This document shows, piece by piece, positions 38,201 through 49,458 of a stretch of DNA of 64,000 nucleotides (the first letter of the stretch is position 1; each line of letters opens with the position of its first letter). The notes under the pieces were generated by a model. That model worked only from the letters and a program-made list of their open reading frames with translations. It did not search any database and was not told the origin of the DNA. The DNA lies in NCBI GenBank assembly GCA_026874595.1, contig CM049320.1:19973714-20037713 (forward strand), in the 5' to 3' direction. The translations under genes were made by a program, and so were the position numbers. This DNA is from Sipunculus nudus. Taxonomy: Eukaryota > Annelida > Sipuncula > Golfingiida > Sipunculidae.

Positions 38201-39119
38201 TATTTCTTATCCAAAGATAATGTTTCTGTTGACAATAAATCCTCAATATGTTTATCTTGATTTGTGGCCGCATGCTTCTAGTCAAGAAAATATATCTAGA
38301 TTTTCTGAAGATCATGTATTTCATCATAAGAAAAACTTTCATTTTAATATCTTAGGATATTATTTCATGCCACCAGATATATTTTTATGATAACAAGAAA
38401 TATGATCGATCAGAAGATAATAATTTTTATCATAATAAAAATTTTCTTTACCGTATCAAGAAAAATTCTATGAACCCCACTCCCTTGAAAATTTTCTCTC
38501 CATATTTTCCCTTATAGTAAGAAATTGGGCAAGAAAATTATTTTTGGCAGGGTTCTCTTTGTATTATAGTATTATATGAAGAATGTACCCTGATTGTTAT
38601 ATCAATTGTTGTCTCTGATAGGACAAGCAGCGTCAAGAGATGGAGGCGCAGCGCGAGGACTTGATCCATGCCTTCAAACAGGAGAGGGAAGAGGAGTGTT
38701 GCCGCTTTGAATCTGAGAAGGAGGAACTTCAGAACGAGATCGTAGCCCTGCAGCGCGACCGTGATGAATCCCTCCTTATGGCAGAAAATGAGAAGCAACA
38801 GGTACGTCCAACCTCAGTCAAATCTGGCTTATTGTGTGTTATAAAGTGAAAACCTATGAATGACTATGGCGAAGACAAAGTGATATAACATGTATAAGAG
38901 ATAGTTTTAAATCATTCAGTGTGTTATCTCGGATTATAAGGGTTGAGTCTAACAGCAGTATCTAAAATAATTCATTAATAAGGAAAGATATTTTTAAGTT
39001 TCCCTTAAATCAAAGATTGATAATTTATAAATAATATCAAATCTTTTAAATTATCTTATATTTGGCAATTTCCACTCGATTGTTGCTCCTTGGTTTGTTG
39101 TACATAAAATTGTATATAT

Positions 39120-39173
<54 letters not shown>

Positions 39174-40855
39174 ATTTCAATTTTTACACTTGTCGCTTTA
39201 TTCATTTCAGGCCCTCTCACTCCTGGAGGAAGAGAAGAGCGCCATCATTGAGAAACTGACCAATGTGGAGCGTGATCTGGCGAATGCTAACCTTGACTAC
39301 GACCGCTTGAAGAAAGAGTTTGCTGCCAGACAGGAACAGGACAAGAACACCATCACCAGCATGGATAGTGACATGCGCAGCTTCAGGCAACATTTCGAGG
39401 ACACCACGTAAGTTGGATGTTACCATAAACAATCCAGTTCTGGCTTAAGTAGACCCCAAAAATGCAGCAACCTATAGCATTTTGACTTAACTTTTAACTG
39501 AGAGACTTGTAGTTGTCAAGGCTGAAGCATGATTCAATACATCGCAGGCTTTAGTATATCTATATAGACTGGTGATCCTTTCACACGGCAAATGCATATA
39601 ATGGTTTCAAACCATTTTGAATTCAAATTGAGCATTCACATGGCAATTCAAAGCGTTTTTCAAACCGATTTGGCTAAAACGGTTTGAATCCAGCTCAGGA
39701 GGTTGCAAATTGAATTATTCTCTTTAATGTAGTGTGTGAACCCTCTATTCGCATTCAAAACCGTTAAAACCAAGTTTTGAAGAAGCACCTGAATCACAGC
39801 ACATGTGTGAATGATTGTGTCCGCATGTTGTTACATTGATCCAAATGTGAAATGTACTCCTCATGCGTTGGTGCCAGATGCCTTTGTCAATGCACATTAC
39901 AGTTTGAAATGATTTGACCAATCTGATATGAACAAAACATTTTAAAACCATTTTGTGTGTGAAGGGGGTATTTATTTTTTTTCTTTTAGTCCAGGGCACC
40001 CACTGACTCCTATATTTTCCTCCTTAAAAATCTTCTATATATTATTAAAATTGACCTGCCTGTTTGTTCCAGAATTTTTACAGAAATGGGCTATGACAGT
40101 GGGCCAGTTTTGCTATGTGGGCCAGTTTTGCTTTTAGTGTCAGTCACATGCCCTAACTTACAGAATGCACACCAATTTTGCCCTTCCACCTGCACATAAT
40201 TTAATTCCCAGCAGCATCGCAGCACAGGTAGGTAGCCCACAGGTCTGACTCCACCTTGCAGTTGCTGACCTTCACCTTGGCCCATTACCACAAAGACAAA
40301 AATAATTGGTTCCATATTGAGCACAAGATGTGGCCACCTTACTGGTCTTGGGAGTTTGCCACACAATACGCAGCAATATACCCTTCCTCTGCAAGAGGAG
40401 CCAATGAGTTGGACTGAAGTAATCTGTATTTTCCTATATTTTTTTCACTGCACAATCATATTTGAGTTTAATGAAAACTTAAATTTTCACCTATAAATCC
40501 CTAAAAAAAACTACTATATTTTTGTATGAAAACCTATAAACATGTTGGGAGTAATTCCCGTTCATATTACTACAGGTTTAAGAAAAAGATTACACCTCAG
40601 TCCTAAGAAAAAGATTAAACATTTTATCACTTTGTATTCAATGCAGCATTGCCCATGAGAAAGAGGTGAAGAACCTCGGCACTCAGATTAGTGACCTTCA
40701 GCGCCAGAAGGAGGCTGCTCTACGAGAGGTAGCAGAGCTGAAGGTACAGCTCAAAATGGTGGAAGAGACGAGGGACACCATCCGTCGTGATCTAATTGAG
40801 GCCAACCGCAAGAACAGAGAAGGTACCATTTTGATTTTTATTGATTGTTGTTTGT

Positions 40856-40915
<60 letters not shown>

Positions 40916-43900
40916 TATCTATATATCAGTTCAATATGCTAATTGAGCATCCTGGTATATATCTTTGTATTATATATAAATTTAAAACAATAAATAACCC
41001 TACTTTCAAAAATACTTCATTGAATTAATGAAAAATAAATATATCCATTTATAGATTAAATCCCGAATCTGTTGAACTAGCTGTTACTTTTAGAATACTA
41101 AGCTTATTAAATGTTATAAAGAATTCTTAATAAATCAAATGAAGTCATATTGTTAATAAAACTTCACTAAACTTTTGTATCCAATCAGCGTTTTAATTAA
41201 ATAATAACAATAATAGGGTATTAAGTCATTAATTTTATATCAAATTTTAAAAAAATATTCCATGATGTGGATTAAAATAAATTTGCAGTTGAAACTTTTT
41301 GAAAGGGGTACCAAATTTGTTTCACGTTTTTAAAATTATCAGAAAAATGAGGTGGCAATATTTAAGAAAATTCAGCATTAAAAAGAAAAGATTAAAAAAT
41401 ATATCTTATTCTTAAAGGAATATATGACTAGTAACAAAATGAGCAGTAAATTTTCTTGTGTTACTGATCTTAGAATAAACAGTCTTTATAAACAAAAATG
41501 CACGTTGTTTAAATACAATAATAAAAAAATGGCATCAACAAATAAGCTTTGAAAATTATGTCATGTTTAACCTGACAGATACATGATATATAATTTTACT
41601 TTATATTTATAAAAAGAGATTTGGAAACAAAACCTGTCTTTGTACTCAATTTTAATTCCTGTCCAAATAGAAAATGTATCTACTGATGGGTCCCCAGTCC
41701 TTCACTGTCATTGGATGTGTGAAATGTGTCAAAATAGTGAGTGAATGATGTTAAAATTTACCTTCACTTTTGATTGTTACTGTTCACATTTATATGGTTG
41801 TATTCACCAAGTTTTTGTTGAACTTTAATTTTATCAGGGGCTGTTTAATTATTTTCACATGATGGTCATATTTTGTGGATTAGAATTTATGTTTCTGATT
41901 TTGCATTTTCTTTAAATATAAAAAATGACAAAAAAAATAGCTTTTTCTACTATGGTTAAACATGAAAAATTCAGTGTTTTTAGAAAGCATCTCTAGCAAT
42001 AAGTTGATTTAATTGAATTTTTCTGGATCCCCTCCCCTCTCAGCTGACTATTCTGTTTTAAATTTGACATATACCTTTAATTTTTTATTTTTGGTTTGGA
42101 CTATTGACACCTTATTGAAATTGCTGGTCTTTCTCTGTTTTAGAGCATGTGTGATATAAAAATCATGATTGATATCAGAACTGCATGAGACTCAAGTACA
42201 ACCCTTGCATGTACGAAATTGATATTGTTAATAAATTATTATATAATTTGCATATATTTTACATATCAGCTGAAGAACAGAAGGAGCTGCTGCGTAAGGA
42301 GGTGCTTGACCTGAAGCGTGCTGTGAATGATGAAGCTCGTGACAAGGATACCATTCAGAAGATTGCTGAAGAGTTGCGTGGAAACGTCAAGCGTCTTGAA
42401 GCTGAGAAGACCGACGTTTCTCGCTGCCTTTATGACACCAAGCAGAAGGCCTGCAGTATGTATTGTGACAAACAGTTATTTAATTTGTCCATAACTGTTT
42501 ATACCTTCAGCTTAGAAATTATGTATTATGTGCAATGAAACCTTAAATATATTGAAAATAGTTTTTGAAATCAGTTAAATTATGAAGCACCTAGGAACCA
42601 TTCTCATGACACGATTTTAACAATTCTTTTTGCATGACTATCAAATTTATAAATGCTATATCAGTGGTTTCATGAAATACTCATCTGTTGGAAAGAGCAT
42701 ACATGTTAATGATTTGCAAATTTAAAATTTAATCTATATTAGTCTTTCTGTGTGTATTATTTTGTGTATAATATAATACACCATTTTTTAGCTTGTAAAG
42801 ATGATTGAGCAAAAAAAAAATTATTAGTATTCTTCTGAAATTATTTCTCTATTGGAACGAGATTTGTTTACTCACTAGTTCTGGAGGAGAAGAAAGCAGG
42901 TGTAGAGAAAGAGGCTTCAGACCTGCGTGTGAGCCTGCGTGATGTTGAGAAGGCTCGCTTGGAAGCACGTCGTGAACTGCAGGAGCTGCGTCGTCAGGTG
43001 AAACAGCTCGACGGAGAAAGAAACAAACTGGACAAGGAGGTCAACGAACTTCAGGCTCGTGTCGCTCATGATGAAGAGAAGGAAGAGGAGGCCCGTAAAG
43101 AATCGTTCAACCTCAAGCAGAAGGTATAAATATACTTGTGTCTTTTAAAGGACTCAGTACCTGTCTCAGGTATTTGTAAATATTTCATTAATTTTATCCA
43201 TACCATTATTCCTAACCCTGTACAATAAAACCTGAAATTCAGAAGGCTAAATGATAATTTTTCATTCGTGTCATATGGATACCTTCATCCTCATTCAATA
43301 GACAATGCCTTCAACAGGCCAAAGACTTGCTGTCAAAAAAAGAATAATATCTGTACTGTGACCACTTGAAATATTTATGTTCTGAAATTAAAATGTGTGA
43401 ATTCAACAAAATGAAACAAGAACTACACTCCTCACACAGTGATTATTACTGTTGCCAGTCCAGATCTCTTAGCACAATGTGATACCTTGCTCTTATTTAT
43501 CTGATTACATACCTTTGCCCTGTGCCCACCCTGGTGGTGAAACCTGGAAAACCTTGCTGTATATATAAAGCAGCGGTTAAAGCAAAGATCTGGAACAGTG
43601 TAAAACCACTGTGTAAGGAGTGTAAACAAGAACCAGCAAATCTAAATTCATAATCTACAGTATATATTGCAATATTGATTTAACAATTATTTCCATAGGT
43701 GGTTGAGACTGAGGCAAGCCGCGAGGCCTTGCGTAAGGAACTGTCTAACATGCAGAGACGTATGACTGAGCTTGAGGACGACTTCCGTCTTAAGGAGAAG
43801 GACTATCAGATGGCGCTAGAGGATGGCCGCCGTGTGGAGCGTAAGCTCGATGACCAGCGTCATGGCTTGTCTGTGGAGCTTGAAGCTTGCAGTGCTGAGC

Positions 43901-46788
43901 TGGCTGACTTGAAGCTGAAACTGAGTGGAGCTGAAGGTCGTGTTGATGCCCTTGAGGCTCAACTTGCTCGCACTGAAGGAGCCAAGCGTGACGTTGAGTT
44001 CAAGCTCAATTCCATCCATTCTAGCCTCCGTCGCACCATCGGCTTCCGTCAGGATATGCCTCGTGCTCGTAGCCCAATCAGATCTCGCAGTCCAAGCCCA
44101 ACCGGTCGTAGAAGCCGTCCAATATCACCAACTAAAGGTGTCTTTTTTTTCAATAAAAGCAAACCTTAGATTCAACTGAATGTATAAAAGTATACCCTAG
44201 AAATGTCTACTTTTGTATTAGATAATAAATATGTTTGTCACTAAATGTACTATGTACTATAGCAAAAAAAAATAATGTTTATCATTCTATGTTAAACACA
44301 GTTTGTCACAGAAGACCTTTATGTTACATTCAAATTGTCTCAACATGTAAAGCTATAATTATGTGCTTGAATTAAGATTTATTTTAGCTTTCTTATAAAT
44401 ATCAACTTGTATGCTTAATTTAAGATAAATTAATATTTATAATAAAGCTCAAACTTATTGCTTGAGTAGAAGTTCATGAATAGGTGTTATTTCAGGATTT
44501 GAGAACACTTATTCCACAACAACCAATGGTCGCGGCAGCCCCATCCCACGTACAGGATCCCCTGAACGTGGTGCCAGCCCTGACCGTGGTCTCTCTCCTG
44601 TACGTCGCTCTCTGTCTCCAAGCCGCGGTGACGGTCAGATGTCCACTGAGGACATCGATCCTGAGGCAGTACGTGTAGCCCTGAGAGACTTTGTACAGCA
44701 GCTTGCAGGCGCTGAGAGAGAAAGGGTAAGTGTTTTGTTTTGCTGCATTATAGATTTACTCCTACAGTACTTAAATTTAAATAAATATCTATTAGGTATT
44801 GTAATATTAGGTTTTATTCAGGTAGAAACTCAATTCTGAATTTTCTTCCCTATGATACAGATTACTATGTTCAGTAAAAAGGTGATAATTTTTTTCCATA
44901 AACCATTAATGTACATTTAAGAAGTAAAATAAGTGTCCTTGAATATATGTAAACCTGTGTATATTATAAATAAAAGATAAATATAGATTTTTATTTTGTC
45001 ATAGGGTAATAATGAATAAGCTTATTTAAGTATAAATACTGACAATAATTTACATATTGTAGCAGACAATATTTAATAAAGCAAATAACGCTTAATTATT
45101 TAATCTGTTTGCAGAAATTATATTTTTATCTCAGTAATGATGTCTCAGTAATGTTAAGGATTCATCAAGTCTTCTTGACAATAATTTTATCCGCAAAAAT
45201 CTTCCATGATATAGGTTTGTATTTTTAGGATGATGCTCAGTCCCAGATGAGAAGTATGGCCGTCCAGCTCCGTGAAGTTGAGGAAGAACGAGACCGCACT
45301 GACATGAGACTACACCAGCTCCAGAAATCTCTCACCGCTGTTGAAGAAGGTAAAAATCCCTATAGAATTAAAAGTGGCAGGGCTTTATTTCTGTATAATG
45401 GGAAGTGCTGGCTCATTCCCCTCCTTTATACTTTAAAATAGATTTGGTTATTTCTAAATGGAAAGAAAAGAACTGTAGATAATTGCACCTGAATTATTCT
45501 TAATCCCTCTGTGGATTTCAACAGCTCTGTGTCATTTGTTTCACGGCATAACTTTGTAAAATGGAAATCAAAGTAAAGATCTGTAACAAAGGTTTCAATT
45601 CACTCATCCAGGGTACATTATGAAATATGCTGAATATTTATGATTGATTGAAGTGGTTATCTCAGAAATGCCAGCACAGTGGCTGCTTTTTTTGATGTAG
45701 GTTTAAAAGTAGGTGGACAAGAAGTATAAAATAATTTACTGTCTTTTAACAGACAAACGTGGAATCGACGGTCGTCTGGCCAGCGCTCAGACTGCTCTGA
45801 TGCTTCAAGAGGAAACCATCCGCAGAAATGAACGTGACCGCAAACAGATGTCAGACAAGATCAGCGACCTTGAACGTGTTGTGTCTGGACTGGAGAGTGA
45901 GAAGAGACAGCTGAATGTGAGTGTAACATGGACAGAGAGCGTAGTTTTGTAACTGAGGTTGTCTCATAATTTATGACAATTGTATGCTGATTGGACCAAG
46001 GATCATGATACTTAAGACAGGATCATTGTGCAGTGGCAATAGACTGCCAGATACAGTTTAATCTCATCAGTAATTTATATAAATTCTAAATTAATAGAGA
46101 AATTTTGTTATACTCAGAAGATGCATACTTAAGATGCATAATTATGGAAAATAATCCTTATAATCTGTTGTGATCATGCATAAACTATTAATTATACAAT
46201 AATTCACAAACCGCACCTGGTCAAGGACAACATTGGTAAATTTAGTTACTTGGAGTACCTTTCAGAAGGTGGAAAAACCTTTGCCTGTGTCATTGTGTGA
46301 TTGTAACAAGATCCATGTGTAATTTAATATGGTAATTTCACAAGTCACTTTTGATGTTCCAGGACAATGTTGGTAAACTTAGGAATTCAGAAAACCGTTT
46401 GGATGATGAAAAGAAGAACCTTCGTGTCCAGCTTGATGACGCGGAGAATCGCTGTACCAAACTTGAACTGACCAGACGCTCCTTGGAGGGTGACCTACAG
46501 AGAATGAAACTCGCGATGAATGACAAGGAGACAGAGAACCAGGTATTGAGACAATTCTTGATCCCATACAAACCTGTCTTGCAAATCTGGGTAAGACTTA
46601 AATATGTAAAAAGTCTTAGACCTTGATGGTAGTCATATAGCTGGTGTTAGGGGCAGGTTTTGGATAAAAAACAGGAAAATTACCTCTTTTCCTTGTTCTG
46701 TAATATCTTTTCAGAATTTATATTTTTTTACTGTCATTATATCCATAAGTGCCCAAACTGAGAAGAAAATGATGTCTGAGAATCAGGG

Positions 46789-46820
<32 letters not shown>

Positions 46821-47517
46821 CTTATAATGTAATAAATATAGGAACATTTTATTTGGATTCTTGTATTTATTTAATGTTTAGGTACAGTAGATCACATTAC
46901 TATGCAACAAAATAGTTTAACCATGCCAGTTTGTACACATTTATTACTACATATTCACAATTGTTAAGTTGGTTCTGTGGAACATAATATTTATTCACTT
47001 ATGGTTATTTTATCTTCAGGTGCTGGGAGACCGCATCGAAAGCCTGACCCGCCAGGTGCAGGATCTGGAGAGCAAATCCCAGTCCCTGCAGACCACCGTG
47101 GATCGTCTGTCTAGTGCTCTGGCCAAGACAGAACAAGAGGAGAATGTACAGAAAGATAAGGTACAACAAGAGATGTGTTTACAGTACATTGATACAAGTA
47201 AAGAAAACTGATCAGAGGCAGATATAAAGGGGGCACTGTTTTTGACCTAGAAAGATCTGAGAAACAGGTAATGTACAGTTAACACCAAAAAGCTGCACTA
47301 GATTTGGTGTTTTTCACTGTTTTCTTCCCTATACTTCTACATATGAGAGTTTTGTATAAAGTGTACTGGCACCCCTGGTACATGTTTTTTTCTTATGCCA
47401 GGATGTTGAGCCACATGATTTGTCAGCAAAATTATATTTTTAATGCATATATTTCTTAAGTCAAGGGTCTCAATTTTCCCTGTCGTACACAGCTTCTAAA
47501 ACCTTATATACATTAAG

Positions 47518-47559
<42 letters not shown>

Positions 47560-49386
47560 ATATTAATATCTCATAATGCAGTTGATATGTCTGTTTAATA
47601 CTGCAATATATTTGTCCAGGTCCAGGCTCTCAATTTGTCCTTGTCTGACCATCAAGCTGAGATCAATGGGCTGAACGACCGCATCACACAACTTCAGCAG
47701 GCCCTCACAAGCAGCGAGCATGACCGCCGTGTCCTGCAGGAGAGACTTGACACTACACGCACTGGACTCACAGAGGCAAAGAAGCAGAACCACTGTCTGC
47801 TGGAGCGTGTCCAGGCCATGCAGAGTGAGCTTGCCGACTCTGAAGTCCGCCGCTCTGAACTGGAGGGACAGATCCGCCAAGCAAACAATGTAAGACTCAG
47901 TTTCTGGTAACTGAGATACAGTGATGTGTCATTTGTACTGATTATTATACTGTTTATTGGAATCTTCATTTATTTAAAGTGAAACTTAAAATCCCAAACA
48001 GCCCCATGTATGATTAACATAAAAAACATTGTCATAACTGTATTGTTTAAAAGGCCAATTTTTGGCTGTTAAAACAGAAAATTTAAGAAAATGTGATACA
48101 CTTACAGTATACATTTCAGTGATGTCACAGCCATATTTTAGCTGTAGTTATGCAACAATAATGTTAATAAATATGGATTGGTAGATATAATTTGGGTTGA
48201 GTGGATGGTGTAATGGCAAAGGTGCCAGACTTGTGATCAAGCAGTCATAGGTTAGAATCTTGTAGCCTCTCACTTCTTTGCTAAGACCCTTAAGCAAGGT
48301 TTCAGCCACAAGTGTGCTTTTGTCTACCCCACATTATAAATGGGTACCGGATGAAGTGCCATCAGTGTATGGCAGGCCCTGGCAGCTTAAAAACTGTTAG
48401 AGGGCTTTGTAGCGTCCTCAAGGAGCCACCACCGGGAAGTAAATTGTAAAGTCTTCTGAGCCAATTATTGGTAAGCGGACTTAAACGTGCAACTTTAACT
48501 TTACTTTAAATACACAGGTTTCCTCAATTGACACAAACTGATACTTTTAACTTTCTTCTCTGGACATTTTGTTTATAATTTTGGGAAAGTCCAGTACTTT
48601 TCAAATAACCAGAGTTGCAACACTGCGAGGTTCTCTTAAGCTGTACTTTGCTTCACTAAATTTTGTTAACCATTTTTTTGTAGATGATTGTGCAGCGCCA
48701 GGAATCAGAACAGGTTCTGAACCAGAACGTGAACAAACTGCAGACAGAGAAACAGAGCTTGGCAGAGAGAGTAGCCTCACTCCAGCGCATGATGTCACAG
48801 ATGGAGACAGAGAAACGCGAAATCGAACGATCCCAGGTTCGTTTGGAGAAGGATAAGAGTGCCCTGAAGAAAACACTGGACAAGGTATATCAGTTTATAA
48901 TATGCACTGTGAACTGTGATTGACATATATGATATTTAGCCCTGATGAGATACAGCTACATGCGGCATAGAGCGCATTTGTTTTTACCATTTTCTTCTCT
49001 GTTTGATCATGTGACTCATAGCAGACACAAGATATAAGTTAAGCAAACCAGAGTCCATTTACTTTTCATATTTACTCCTTAATTTTGAAAAAGTGACACT
49101 TAGCCCTGCTCCTGGGTATCACTCCTTTCCCTGTTCAGTTCCTTCTTGGGCCATACTGTTAATAGATGATTTCCAAAACCATATGTAGAAACAATATTTA
49201 AAAGCCTTTAAAAGTACAGAATTCATGATCAAAATCTTGAGGGGAATGTCTACTAATTTATTAACAGCATAGCTTACAGATAAACGTAGATAACCACTTC
49301 ATACAAATATATGGATGAGCTCCCTCACCAAAATTTTTTAGTAATCTAAATATTTTTTGCAGCCTGAGAATGTCCTGATATGTATG

Positions 49387-49458
<72 letters not shown>

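Noticed and set aside
48569-48883. Alternative-frame ORFs of 75-95 codons over exon 30
   Set aside because: Shadows of the rootletin exon in other frames.
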